From positions 62,001 to 126,000 of the forward strand of contig NW_023501102.1 of assembly GCF_014066305.1 (NCBI RefSeq): DNA of 64,000 bases, in the 5' to 3' direction. The notes below the pieces were generated by a model. The model had not been told where the DNA came from, ran no database searches, and saw only the letters and a list, made by a program, of their open reading frames with translations. Within the stretch, counting starts at the first letter, position 1; the number at the start of each line of letters is the position of its first letter. Below, in pieces: positions 25,793-37,599 of the stretch. The DNA is from Letharia columbiana. Its lineage: Eukaryota; Ascomycota; Lecanoromycetes; Lecanorales; Parmeliaceae. A program made the position numbers and the translations under genes.

Positions 25793-28700
25793 ATTCTTAT
25801 TAATATAAATATTATAACGTTATAAAAAATAATTATAAATCTAGATACTTAAATCGTTAAGCTAGAAAAGTATTAGAGATTAGAAGTATTAATTAATATT
25901 ATAATAAAAACTTAGTCTTATTTTAAGCGTATTATTTATATTAAGATTATAATTATTATAGTATCGAGTATAATTATAGAAGTATCTATCGCGTATAACG
26001 AGGCTATTTTTAAAAATAGAGATTTCTTATTTAAATTAAACTATACTTAAGACTTTAAATCTAAAATAGAATTTTCGCTTATATTATTATTTATATAATC
26101 TTAATAGTATAAATATATAATATTATAATAGTATCTATTCGCTTACTATATAAAGTAAAATTAGAAATACTTTATAAATATAAGTAAGATAGTATTTTTC
26201 TAATAATATCCGCTAATATATATCTCGCTATTAAGAATATAAAGTTATAAAAGAGAAATCTTATAAAGGGAATTATACTAGCTATCGCTACTTTCGCGAA
26301 ACTAATCTAGAAATTTATACTTTAATTTCTAATATTTATAATATTTATTATTATAATAGAAACGATTTATATTAAAATCGATTTAAATCTCGAATATATA
26401 ATATTTAACGATATTACGATTTATAATACTTTAGAAATTATTTTATAAATTACTTTTATAATAGAGAAATTCTCGAAGATCTAATAAGATTAAGATATTA
26501 TTATAAATATTTTAAAAGAAGAATAAATATTTATTTCTCTAAAGTTAGATATTATAATTAAATCTTCGCGAGTATATTCTATTAGCTAGAAAAATAAGAA
26601 TATTATTAATAAATTTTTTAATAAAATATATAATTAAGATAAGATAAAGTAATCTAATTAGTCTATATTTTATAATTACTCTATCTTTATAATATAAAAA
26701 TAAATATCTAATAATAATAAAAAGAATTATATTATTATTAATATTAGAGATTTTAATAAAATTATAAAATCTAATTTTTACCTATTATTCTTATAATTAA
26801 ATATTATTTCTATTATAGTAAAATTCTTATATATTTCTATAATAAACGATAATAACTATTTTTATTAATTTCTTATATATTATAAAGATAGATATAAGCT
26901 TATAATAGTATCTTATCGAGAATAAGAATAATATAACGTTACTCTTATAGAATATAAAGAATTATTCTCTTATATATAACGCTAGACGAATAAGATTCTT
27001 TATTTACTTTAAGACTTTATTAGAGTATATATAAACGATATAATTATATTCTCGAAAATATTATTATAATATCTCGAGTATTTATAATAAATATTTATTC
27101 TTTTTCGATAGCGTTATATTAGTCTTAATTTTAAGAGATTATTTTTAAATTATTTTTTAATAACTTTATTAGAATAGCGAGTTAATTTCTTAGAACTTTC
27201 TATCTCTAAAAAAAAGCTAATAATTATTACCTCGCTATACTTTTCGAAATCGCTATAAAAACTTAAAATATTTCTTAAATTTATAGAATAATTATAATTA
27301 TCTATATTACGCTATATTTAATATATGAATCTATTATAATAATATAAAATAGAGCTTATAAAAGTTATTTCTAAGAAAGATAAAGATTATATTCGAAAAC
27401 GATATTCTAGCGCTTTTTATTATAAACCTACGAGTAAAGGCTTATAAATTAAATTTATAATTTTTTTTTTAATTAGGGCTATCGAGTAAATAGATAAGCG
27501 ATCTTTAATAAGCGAACTTTAATAAGCGGGCTATTCGGCTATCGAGCGAACTTTAGTAAGCGATATTTAGATTCCTTACGCTTTAATAATTATAAGACTA
27601 AATTTAGAGATTATTTTTTATCTAAAAACGCATATTTCGTTCTATAATTTAAAGAAAGAATCTTAAAATTTTAATAGAGAATAAAAATGTTATTCTAAAA
27701 TTAAGTAATATATACCTATTTTTTAATTAGAGCTATCCGACTACATTTTTTTAATAATTATAAATACTAATTTATTTATCCGCGATAACTTAGTCGATCT
27801 AATTAAAGAGCGTAGTAATTTTAAATTTATAATTAACTATATATATAAATTTAAGATTTTTAAGCTTAGCTCTATCTTATTCTTTTATATATACTAATAA
27901 AAGCCGAAGTTAAGACTTTTTAGAATCTTTAAAAAATCTTTTTTAATTAAACTTTTCTAATTTACTTTAATTCTAATCGCCGACTTTATATCGATCTAAA
28001 TACTTTTAAGAAATAAGATTTCGCTATTATAATCTATTATATAATTAAGAATTTAAAGAATTAATAATTTTTTCTATAAGTAAATATATAATTAATTATA
28101 TTTTTTAATAAGATATTAAATTAGACTAAGTAAAATTATTAATTTATAAAATTAAAAGTTACTAATATAATATAAGTAATTAAAAAAAAATCTATATAAT
28201 AAAATTTATTAGAAAGATATTAATAGTTATTTTCACGAATTACTTAGCTATAATATTAATTTTATATTTAATTAATCTTACTACGTTAAGTATTAATAAA
28301 CTAGATCTACGCCTAATAAATATCTTCTAATATCTTTTAATATTTAATCTTTTTATTCGTTATAAAGTCGATAAGATAAATATTATATCTAATATTCTAT
28401 TATATTTATAAGAGTCTACTTTTATAATAAAGAATAATCTTAAAGTATTAGAAGCTTTATATAAATAAGTAATAGAAGTTAAGATTACTATATTACCTTT
28501 CTCGAATTTAATTTCTTAAAGATTATTAGTTAACTATTATATTATCTTAATAAAAATATCTATTAACTTTAAAATATAATTTTTTAAAGAATATATTAAG
28601 AATAAATAATAAAGTAAGATTATTAAGATAGTTTATAAAATAGCTAAAAAAGCTACTATAACTACTTTAAATTAATTTAAAGAAATCTTACTATTAATAT

Positions 28701-30130
28701 ATAATCTTATTATAAAATTAGATAAGACTTTATAATAAGTTTAAGAATCTATTATTACGTTTAACTATATTTCGAAATTTAATAATCTAAGTAATCGTTA
28801 ATTTAGTTTTCGCTTTAAGTTATAAGATAAGCTAATCTACTATATAAACTTTAATAATAGATATAAAAGACTATATATATTAAATATATTAGAGAGAAAA
28901 GAATTCGAGTTAATATATAATTATTAATATTATAGCGAATTTTATAAAACTTATAAATTTATAATTAAATTATTAATTCTATTTATATAAGATATCTAAT
29001 AAAGTATTTATAAATTTATATAGATTACTATCTAGAATATAAGCTTAATTAAATAAAGCGTTATAAATTTTATAAAAATATAATTTTTATTAATAAGCCG
29101 AGAATTCTATTTTATACTATTATTATAAATTTTATAATTACGCTTTTAATAACCGCTAATAAATATAATTATTTACTTATTATTATAAATAAATTTTCTA
29201 AGTATACTCTAGTTATATTAGAGAAAATAACTTATATTATTATCGAGTAGGCTGATTTTTTACTTATTATCTTAATTTAATATAAATAGAATATTTCGCT
29301 AATCATAATTAATAATAAGAATTTTAAGTTTATATCGAAATTCTAGTAAATTATCTTTAAGAAATTAAAAGTAGAGATTCTTATTTTTATAGTATATTAT
29401 TCTTAAATTAATAGATAATTTAAGCGTATAAATTAAATTATGAAAATCGCGGTTCGCTACTTTATTATTATTAATTTTAAAATTAATTAAATATTTATAC
29501 TTTTATATCTTATAAATAGTTTAAATAATTCTAAGAATTAATCTATAAATATATTATTAAACGAGATTCTTTATAAATTTAACGTTCGTAATATTTTTAA
29601 GATATTAATTAAATTATTATAAGAAGATTTTAGTTATTTATAATAAATAAAATAAGAGTAAGTAGAGAATTTTATAGTCTTTATTAATATTATAGCTAAG
29701 ATATATTATAATATATATAAAGCTCTTAATATATTTAAAGATAGTATAGTTTTTCTACGCTTATATTATAAATATAAGATCTCTAATTTAAGTAATTATA
29801 AACTTTATAATTAGCGAATTAGCTTTTTTAAGATTCTTAATAAGATTAAAAAGCTTACTTATCGACTTAAGCTTTCTCCTCTAATAAGAATTTACTCTAT
29901 TATTTTAATAATATAATTAAAATCTATTAATAACGAGAATTCTTATATATATACTTATGCTATTACTACTTCTAAAGTTAAAAAAAACGATATTATTATA
30001 AATATTTATAAGATCGAAACTCTATTAGAGAAATAGAAGTCTAGAGATAAAATTTAATACTTAATTAAATAAAAGAATTATAAAAATAAATATAATATAT
30101 AATATAATATTAATAATCTTAAAAATACTA
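25793..30130 (+). pseudogene. Gypsy-2 protease end, RT, RNase H, integrase and chromodomain-like tail, degraded
   Basis: The protease continues at 25796 and reaches KNRDFLFK near 26030. RT runs from about 26690, with KGRVVVDI-type spacing. Its catalytic box at 27025-27057 reads VYINDIIIFSK: the first Asp became Asn and the second is kept. The frame is cut at 27431 after YKPT by a short B and resumes with KAEVKTF at 27899, entering RNase H, which ends KVDKINIISNIL (about 28366-28400). An integrase block near 29370-29455 reads INRxFKRINQIMKIA. A chromodomain-like segment near 30050-30122 has YLIKxKNYKNKYNI. Broken by many TAA and TAG codons. Confidence 0.87.
27432..27895 (+). mobile_element. 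Short B element between Gypsy-2 RT and RNase H
   Basis: 464 bp, GAGTAAAGGC to TATATACT. Removing it together with the right-hand AAT joins AAA CCT AC to AAAAGCC, giving an in-frame K-P-T-K-A. It carries a run of GCGA(A/T)CTTTAATAA repeats at about 27495-27560. Confidence 0.87.
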
Positions 30131-30417
30131 TAGAATTAATTAAAGAATATAAAATAAGAATTTAGACTAGACTACGACTTAGAAGATTAAATCAATAATA
30201 TATTAGAATAGAAGTATAGTATAAAAAGTCTTAATTCTCGTCTATACTTTTTATATAGAAAATTCGTACTTTACTTAAATATCTTACTTAAGAAAATAAT
30301 TAGCTTTCTTAATATTCTTTTTATACTTAAAGAATATACTTTCTTCTAAGCTTTTTTTAAAGAAATAACTTACATTTAATATCGAGGGCGTTACTTTCTT
30401 TTCTATTTATTAATATC

Positions 30418-30577
30418 TATTATAAATATAGTAGAAATAAAGAGATAGGAGATAGCGCTATAATAGCGTCTTGGCAGATATTACTTTCTAGTAAATTTCT
30501 TTATAGAATTTTATTATCTTATATTTAATTTATAAATTTATAATAGTAATAGTAATTAATTTTCTATTATTATAATA
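30418..30577 (+). repeat. Gypsy-2 3' LTR
   Basis: Begins TATTATAAATATAGTAG and ends TTATAATA, followed at once by AGTAG (30578-30582). The equal length and matching ends of the two LTRs make the borders firm. Confidence 0.9.
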
Positions 30578-30582
30578 AGTAG

Positions 30583-31056
30583 AGATTCGGGATTAAGTAA
30601 TCTAAACGTATACTAAATTAAATTAAAATCTTTATTAAGCCTTCGCGAAATTAACAAGACTCTTAATATCTTAAATAATAAGAAAATAATAAATTAAGAT
30701 ATAATATCTAAGATTAATATTTAATAATCTATTATACTTATATCTATTTCTAATTCTTCTAATTATATTAAATAACGTCTTATATTTTAAATTACTATCT
30801 TTATATAATAATCTCGTATTAAGAAATTAGATTATAATCTTTATAAGTTCTATAATAACTTTAATATAAAGAATAAGATTAAGCTTATAAATATTATAAT
30901 CGAATCTCTTATTTATTAGAAAGCTATTTATAAATTAAACGCTTACGAATAGAAGTAAGTTATTATTAAGGAAATCATTGTCTTAATTATTAAAGGAATC
31001 TAAAAGCTCGCTATTTTATTAGCTAATAAACGCTTAATTACTTATACGCTACGCAA
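30583..31056 (+). other. Host sequence right of Gypsy-2, unassigned
   Basis: Continues 16761-16981 after removal of Gypsy-2. The plus strand has a fairly long open run toward 31050, rich in Arg, Lys and Glu. It might be the C-terminal part of a DNA transposase, but I recognised no motif that decides it. It does not match the Copia pol that follows at 31541. Confidence 0.4.
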
Positions 31057-31533
31057 CGAGGCGAGGGACCTCGAGAGTTTTTCGGGTCGGGGTTTCGAGT
31101 TTCCTCAAAACCCCGACCTCGCCCCGACCCGAAGCGGGGTTTCGAGGTATACCCCGTTGATCTAGTGGACTCTAAGTACCCCTAAGCGACCCCTAAGCGA
31201 CCTCTCTAAATTTTAATTTTATATAATAGAAATAGGGTAAAATAGAGTATAGAATACGATATCGTAGTCTAAATTAGAGTATAAGATATAAATACTTAGA
31301 AAGATACTTAGAATATATGTGAGATTATATTTATAAGATGTTAGAGAAACGCTATAGAAATGTTATAAGAATAACGATCTTAGACTAATCTAATTAATAG
31401 ACTTAGCGAGGAAATAGAGTACCCTTATTACATCGATAGAAAAACTCTATCTCGACTTTATCTTACTCTATTAAAACCTCGACCCGAAGCGAGATAGTAT
31501 TAAGTACTTAAAATCTCGCTCTATTCCGCTTCG
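31057..31533. mobile_element. Putative MITE-like element with GC-rich hairpin end
   Basis: A GC-rich left part (31057-31200) and a partly RIP-altered right part. The left end CGAGGCGAGGGACC and the reversed right end CGAAGCGGAATAGAG agree only moderately, so terminal inverted repeats are tentative. Subterminal CCCGACCCGAAGCG at the left recurs as TCGACCCGAAGCGAGA near the right end. No clear target duplication. It sits directly upstream of a Copia RT frame. Confidence 0.4.
31084..31120. repeat. Perfect-looking GC-rich hairpin
   Basis: GGGTCGGGGTTTCGAG (31084-31099), loop TTTC, then CTCAAAACCCCGACC, pairing at all but one position. A second CCCCGACCC at 31122-31130 can pair with the same left arm. 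It escaped RIP although all neighbours are TpA-rich. Confidence 0.85.
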
Positions 31534-31540
31534 TTATCTA

Positions 31541-33570
31541 GCGTAATATTTACTTATAAATAGATTTTTAAGATTAAATATAATAGCGATAAAACTATTA
31601 ATAAATTTAAGATTAAATTTATTATTAGAGAGTTTACGTAAATAGAAAATATTAACTTTTATAAGATCTTTATTTCTATTTTATAATTTAACTCTTTATA
31701 TCTATTTCTATTATATATAATAAGTAAAGGCCTATAAATTAAATTTATAACCATTTTTTTAAATTAGAGCTATCGAGTAAATTTTAATAAGCGATCTTTA
31801 GTAGACGATATCTAAATTCCTTATCTTCAAATATCTATAAGACTTAATTTAGTAGTTTTTCTCTTATCTAAAAGCTCATATTACGTTCTATAATTTAAAT
31901 AAAAATTCTTAGAATTTTAATAGAAAATAAAAAAGTTATTCTAAAATTAAATAATCTGTATCTATTTTTTAATCAGGGCTATCGAGCGAACTTTGGTGAG
32001 CGAACTTTAATAAGCGATATTTGATAAGCGATATTTGAATTCCTTACGATTTAATAACTATAAAATCAAATTTTAAAAATTCTTTCGTTTTTGAAAAGCG
32101 TGGGTTTTACGCTATAATTTAAAAAAAAACCTCGCAATTTTAATATTAAATAGTAAAGTTATTAAAGCGTTAAAAGTAAAGAGAAAGATTTTTAATAATT
32201 ACGAATATTAATTTATTTACTCGCGATATTTAATTAAAAAGCGTAGATCTAATAAATTTATAATTAACTATATATATAAATTTAAGATTTTTAAGCTTAG
32301 CTCTATCTTATTCTATTATATATACTGATAATAATAGATCTTTTAATAGAATAAATAGACGTTAATAATACTTATCTTAATAACGACCTTTATAAAAAAA
32401 TCTATATAGTTTTATTATTAGATTATTTATTAATAACTAGTATTAAAAATAAGATATTACTTTTTTAAAAAGAACTATATAGTCTTAAGCAATTAGCCTA
32501 TATCTAAAAAAAAAAAAATAAAAAATATTATTAAGAAAATAAGATTTATAGCTACTATAGCTAATAGCTATATCTTTATTTAAGTATTATTAAAAAGAAT
32601 AATTATTATAGTACTTTATATAGATAATATTCTTATTAAAGCTAAGCTATAAAGTACTATAGATTATATTAAATCTTAAATTTATAAAGAATTTAAGACT
32701 ATCGAAGTAGACTTAATTAATTATATTCTTAATATTTAAATTTATTATAACTAGAAATTCTATATCTTAACTATTAAATAAATATAATAAATTAAAAAAA
32801 TATTTAGAAAATATTTAATAGACTAGATAATTCTTATTTATACTTCTATTAATAGATATAAATTAATTTAACTAAATCGATTAGAGAAAGAATATATAGA
32901 TTAATTATAATATTAGAAGCGAATAAGAAATCTTATATTTCTTATAACTAATATATAAATTAACTTAGTCTTCGTTATAGAAAAACTTAATTAATTTAGT
33001 TATAATCTTATTATTTCCTTTATAAATATCGTAAATTAAGTACTTAAATATATATAAGATATTATATCTCTAGAACTACGCTATTAAGAGATAGAAATAT
33101 TAAAAGAATTTATAGATTTAATATATAGTAATAACTAGAAGAATTATAAGTCTATTTACGAATTTATTCTATTATATAAATAAGTAGTATATATATAATA
33201 TAGTCGAAAATAGCGAGAGATAATTATATCTACTATAGAAGCTAAGTATATAACTTTAATAGAAGAAGATAAAATTATTATATAAATTATACGATAACTA
33301 TAAGAAGTTCGTTTTCGAGTATTAAATAAAGGCTCTATAATACTACTTAATAATAATAAAAGAATTATTAATTTTATAAAGAACTTTAAATATTACTAAA
33401 GAATTAAATATATCGATATTTAATACTATTATATTCGCTAATTAATTAAGAATAAGATAATTAATATAGACTATATACTTATAGTTTAAATAGTAGTAGA
33501 TATTCTTATTAAATGGCTAAATAAGAAGCTATTTAAATAGTATAAGAAGCTATTTAAGATATATAGCTAT
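31541..33570 (+). pseudogene. Copia-1: RT and RNase H of a Ty1/Copia element, 5' part missing
   Basis: The plus-strand frame enters with TYKxIFKIKYNS (about 31550) and continues through REFTxIENINFYKIF, the start of a Copia RT. A short B interrupts at 31722-32326. The frame resumes with DLLIExIDVN and KELYSLK, then VLYIDNILI at 32609-32638 (YVDD changed to YIDN). RNase H follows with STIEAKYI near 33225, IKYIDI near 33405 and VVDILIKWLN near 33490, the usual ADILTKPL position. Gag and integrase are not found directly upstream. All stops are TAA or TAG at Gln or Trp sites. Confidence 0.88.
31722..32326 (+). mobile_element. Short B element in Copia-1 RT
   Basis: 605 bp, AAGTAAAGGCC to TATATACT, with AAT on the left and GAT on the right, a pair differing by one RIP-type transition. 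The Copia frame SLYLFLLYII joins IIDLLIE across it. It carries the conserved core and a hairpin AGCGT...ACGCT near 32096. Confidence 0.88.
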
Positions 33571-34125
33571 TTAATTAATTAAAAGACCGCTATTAAGGAA
33601 ATTCGATATTATATAAGACTTAAATCTATTTTTTTAAAATAATCTTATTATAAAATAGAGCTACTACGTATTCTAAAAGAATAAACTAAAGAGCTATATT
33701 AAAAATTTACGTTATATCTCTACTTTCTCTACTTTTTTTATAAAAGTTTTTTTAAAAAGTAATATTAACTATTTATTTTATTATCTCTATCTTTTTAATA
33801 ATTAAATAAAGAGAAAGTATTAATTTTAATAGCTTATAATTATTAGTTATAATAATATTTAAAAGTTATAATTATATAATTATAAATAATATAATTTAAA
33901 TAATATATTTTATAAATAATATAATTATAAATAATATAATTATTAATAATAATAATAAAGTTATAAATAATAGTTATATAATTATAATTATAGTATACTA
34001 AAGTAATTAATCTACTTAGCGTATATATAAAATTGATATATCTAAAAGACTAAGATATAACTTTTAAAGTAAGTTAATTTATTATAGATTATAAGCCGAA
34101 ATCGAATAACTTAAAAGAATAAAGC
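33571..34125. other. AT-rich low-complexity tail
   Basis: After the Copia frame ends there is no recognisable coding sequence. From about 33840 to 34010 the sequence is a degenerate run of ATAATATAATTATAAAT-type units. Composition changes sharply to normal at about 34125. Confidence 0.6.
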
Positions 34126-34309
34126 TTTAGTGATTTAGCAAGCGACTTTTTGCATTTATATCAGACCCATACCCACTTGCATGAAGTTTTTTCCGTATGT
34201 TCTACCTATCTATGTATGCGATCTATTTACATAGCATTCACATATAGCCCTAGCCCTAATTGTATTGGGCATAGCCTACCATATTGCCAACATATCGAGG
34301 CCCTCCCAT

Positions 34310-34995
34310 AGCCCACCGCATAATTCGAATCATTTTTCAGCCCTTGCTGCACCGGATATTCTGACAGCGGACCTTCAAAAACAGCTACAGCAGGGTCGGT
34401 TGGATTAGGTAGACATCGATCGGGAGCCTCGCTTCGTGTGCTCGCCTTTGGGTTTGGTCCCGAAGCATGACGGCGGCTGGAGAAGGATCCATGACCTCTC
34501 CTTTCCCTATGGCTTATCAGTTAACGACGGCATACCCTTAGAGTGGGGTGCATTGGAATACGCTACATTCGACGATGTGGTGGCCGCACTGCTCCAGCAA
34601 GGCCGAGGGGCCATACTTGTCAAGCGAAACCTGAAAGACGCATTTCGACACATACCGGTAGCGGTGTCAGACCGTGCGACGATTCCTATTGGATGGAACG
34701 ATTCCTACCATTCGGCCTACGGCCATCGCCTTTCCTATTCGATCTATTCACCAAAGCGGTCAATTGGATCATGGTGGCGGTCCTCCACTGGGCAATCGTG
34801 CTCCACTACCTCGACGATTTTTTTCGCTATCCTATCCCCCTGGGCCGACGGCGTGGCATATGGCCAGGCCTTCGATCAGATATGCAATGATTTGGGTCTC
34901 ATAGTGAACCATACCAAGGACATTATGGGTACTATTGCGGATTTTTCTGGGAATTAAACTAGACAGCAACTTGATGTAAGCAAGACTCGCCCCGC
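34310..34995 (+). pseudogene. Reverse transcriptase of the DIRS-type relic, broken
   Basis: The frame is open from about 34328 and reads LVPKHDGGWRRIHDLSFP and later VKRNLKDAFRHIPV, the finger and palm motifs before catalytic Asp (NLKDAF for the usual DLKDAF). TAG at 34406-34408 interrupts it, a CAG-to-TAG type change. Near 34675 a small deletion shifts the frame to ERFLPFGLRPSPFLFDLF and LHYLDDFF (34801-34824), whose two Asp are intact. A second shift in a T run returns to the first frame (AILSPWADGVAYGQ), and a third near 34945 moves into the RNase H frame. Confidence 0.82.
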
Positions 34996-35009
34996 ACAAG
35001 CTCGATCGA

Positions 35010-35720
35010 GTGAGAAACACGGTGGATGACCTCCTAAAACGGGCAACAATCCCACATCGGGAGCTCGAGTCAGCGGTAGGTTTCCTGTCCTTTGCTGCGA
35101 AAATTGTGATCCCAGGAAGGGCCTTCCTGAGCCGCCTTTCTGACGCTATTCGGAGGCCGGTGGCCTGCATACGGATCACGTTCGATATGAGGGCCGACCT
35201 ACTATGGTGGCAAACCTTTCTGAAGGACTAGAACGGCCTAAGCCTACTCCGTAACGTCGCCGACCGTCACACATGGCATATTTGGACTGACGCATCGGGG
35301 AAACTCGGTATAGGCGGCTACATTGTAAAACTCTCGAATCTATCGCCATCCCTTCAGGACGTTTTCAGCGAACGAGTACCCAAACGGGAGCTCCATAAGG
35401 ATATTCAGTTCAAAGAAATGAAGGCCGTGGGCCATGCCATCCGGACATGGCTGGATAGGCTTTATGGATCTCGTCTGATCCTCTACTGCGGTAATGACGC
35501 GTGTGTATATGGGCTTTAGAAGTCTTCCATCCGGGGGCCGGCGATGACACCACTACGGGATATAGCTATGCTCATGGCGACGTACGATATCCGTATGGTT
35601 CCTACATGGATACCCACCAAGGCGAATCGATTGGCTGACGATCTTTCACGCTTTCGATTTCGAAAAATCGCTGACAAATATCCACAGCTGAGACACCTAG
35701 CTACCTCTCTGCCTCGCTAG
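35010..35720 (+). pseudogene. RNase H-like domain of the DIRS-type relic
   Basis: One frame runs from the RT thumb (AVGFLSFAAKIVIPGRAFL) to the TAG at 35718-35720, with only two internal stops: TAG at 35229-35231 (Trp position) and TAG at 35517-35519 (Gln position). The RNase H acidic set is visible: WTDASG near 35280, FKEMKA near 35415, GNDAC near 35490 and ADDLSR near 35640. It lies between RT and recombinase, as expected for DIRS pol. Confidence 0.8.
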
Positions 35721-35761
35721 GGCGAGGGCCACCGGAATCATGGTACAGTCAGACCCCTTTG

Positions 35762-36689
35762 TCTAGAGAGGCCGCCCGTCTCCTCTGATGGGGGTTAGCG
35801 AGTAAAACTCGGAAGACTTATTCAGCCCCGACTAAGTCCTACAGTGCTCACTGTGCGATGTATGGCCATAGCCCCCCATTTCCAGCCACTACGGCCTTAC
35901 TATCCAGCTGGATCGCCGCCCTTAACGCTAAGCGGATCAAGGCCAAGACGATTAAAGCATACCTCACCGGCGTCAAATCCACACACGTGGACCTTGGATA
36001 TGAGGGATTAGAGGTTTTTCATAGCCCACAACTGGAACGGATCATAGCCGGTGACGAGGTGAGGCCGGTACGAAAAAAAGGTGTCCGCTGACAAAGGATA
36101 AACTCCTCAGTCTACTACCTCAGTTCGATCAGTCCACAAAGGAGGGATCTACTATGCATGCCGCCTTTTGTCTGGCATTGGCCGCCTTCCTTCGGATAGG
36201 AGAATTTACCTACTCAATGCGTGACCGGCAGGACGAAGCTTTCAGCAAATGGTTCCTTACCCGCAGGATCACCTCGAATTGACGCTTCCTGCATCCAAAA
36301 CGGAGCCGTTTTGACAAGGCATCACCCTTACCGTGGCCGCTATCGACGATGAGGCGTGTGCAGTGAAGGCACTGCGACACTTGTTTCAGGAGTGGCCGGC
36401 GTCACCCACGTCGCCGCTATCCAAGCTCAATGGTCAGTTTACTAGGGACCTAGTCACCTCTACCCTTCGTCAGGCATTGAGATCTATCGGTGTGGAGGGC
36501 CATTTTTCCGGCCATTCCTTCCGCCGAGGGGCCGCTACATCCGCACGAGAGGCCGGCCTTAGTGACGAAGAAATTCAGCTATTGGGAAGGTGGAAATCGG
36601 ACTCCTATCGTCTATATATTGTGACTCACCCAGCCCGAATACTCACTGCATCTCGTCGGCACCAGCATCTTCCGTCCCTCCAGCGCTAG
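35762..36689 (+). pseudogene. Tyrosine recombinase of the DIRS-type relic
   Basis: The N-terminal core-binding part starts SREAARLL, a TGA at 35786-35788 (Trp position), then KTRKTYSAPTKSY, up to ERIIAG near 36050. There the frame shifts in a run of A residues. The catalytic part follows: AAFLRIGEFTY near 36185 holds the first Arg, GHSFRRGAATSAREAG near 36515 the HxxR pair, and LLGRWKSDSYRLYI near 36580 the nucleophile Tyr. A TGA near 36313 again replaces a Trp. All catalytic residues of the family are present, so the protein was lost by nonsense and frameshift changes only. Confidence 0.83.
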
Positions 36690-36890
36690 TGATGGCGATT
36701 CTCGCTATGGACGTCCTCGGTAAGGACGTCGTTTGGGGTTTGGGAGTTATCTTGCGCTGGGGTACGAGAATATGCCTGTTCAGGCCTGCTATCCCCGGCG
36801 TGAGGCAGCCCAACCACTACCTACACTATTGATCCCCTGTGTGTGCATATGATGCGTGTTTTTCATGAATGGGATAACTAAGCTTGCAAT

Positions 36891-37480
36891 ACGCTAAAAA
36901 ACAATGACTTTCGTAATTATTGTGGGGTAGCAATGTGATAGATAATAGAAAAGATAGGTAACGATTAATGGAAGTGAGGAATGTAGATCTCATTTTAGAG
37001 AATTGATTATATTCTACTATACCCTAATTTTTTACGTTATCTCTACTCGAAGAAAGTTGACATCTTATTGCATTATGCGATTTCGTCTACTATATTAAGT
37101 CTAGCTTCTTAATTTAGTTTATTCGAACTTCGTCAACCTTACAACTTCTATCACCTTTCAAGCCATTTATTCTCAATTATTCACATTCACCTATATTATA
37201 GAATAACCTCTCTTATTATATATCCTTTCCACCTTATTCTCCATTATCTTTTTCTATCTTCTATATACTTATAATTATTACGATCGATTCACCTCATTGT
37301 CGTATAGAAATCTCGGTTATCATTTAGAGCTCTAACGCTCTTTTATTACTATCTTCTTACTTGCATCGCCCTTTATCCTACTAGTATGATAGGTAAAGCT
37401 TATCGTATTCTCACGAAGAACGCTCTCTGTATCTCTTATACTAATAATATTAAATCTTAGCTCCAATCCTTTTATTGAAT
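36891..37480. other. Moderately AT-rich spacer, nothing recognised
   Basis: No open frame of note and no repeat seen elsewhere in the window. Composition is intermediate between the RIP blocks and the gene island. Confidence 0.5.
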
Positions 37481-37599
37481 ATGTTAGAATCTGGCAAAGG
37501 AAAAGAGGAAATGAGCGACGAGCCGTCAGTTCTCTAGAGCTCGGATAGCTTCTCTAGTTACGAATGTAATACTGACGTTCGTATTGCAGCTCACCCGAT

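Larger units (their letters stand above)
16982..30577 (+). mobile_element. Gypsy-2, Ty3/Gypsy LTR retrotransposon with chromodomain, with three B insertions
   Basis: Bounded by 161- and 160-bp LTRs (16982-17142 and 30418-30577) and a perfect 5-bp TSD AGTAG (16977-16981 and 30578-30582). It contains gag, protease, RT, RNase H, integrase and a chromodomain-like tail in order on the plus strand. Subtracting the insertions 18866-20662, 21491-25792 and 27432-27895 leaves about 7.0 kb, close to Gypsy-1, to which it is related. It is heavily RIP-altered and inactive. Confidence 0.93.
34126..36890 (+). mobile_element. DIRS-type tyrosine-recombinase retrotransposon relic
   Basis: A GC-balanced island between AT-rich flanks. 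It encodes, in order on one strand, a reverse transcriptase, an RNase H-like domain and a tyrosine recombinase. This is the arrangement of DIRS-order elements, which integrate with a recombinase in place of a DDE integrase. I see no gag and no LTRs; terminal or internal complementary repeats typical of the order were not found by eye, so the ends are set by composition only. Several nonsense codons and at least three frameshifts make it inactive, yet it is far less RIP-altered than the LTR elements, suggesting low copy number or later arrival. Confidence 0.75.

Noticed and set aside
33840..34010. AT-rich run considered as a replication origin
   Set aside because: Low-complexity ATAATATAATT sequence is expected from RIP, and no independent origin signal is visible.
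34248..34259. CCCTAGCCCTAA resembling telomere repeat
   Set aside because: Only two imperfectly spaced units; no array, so chance is enough.
34543..35179. Overlapping open frames at 34543-34890, 34674-34904 and 34832-35179 (minus)
   Set aside because: They overlap the RT relic. Parts of the first carry the shifted RT frame and are included in that entry; the others are shadows in wrong frames.
36590..36832. Open frame overlapping the end of the tyrosine recombinase
   Set aside because: It is out of frame with the recombinase and shows no motif.
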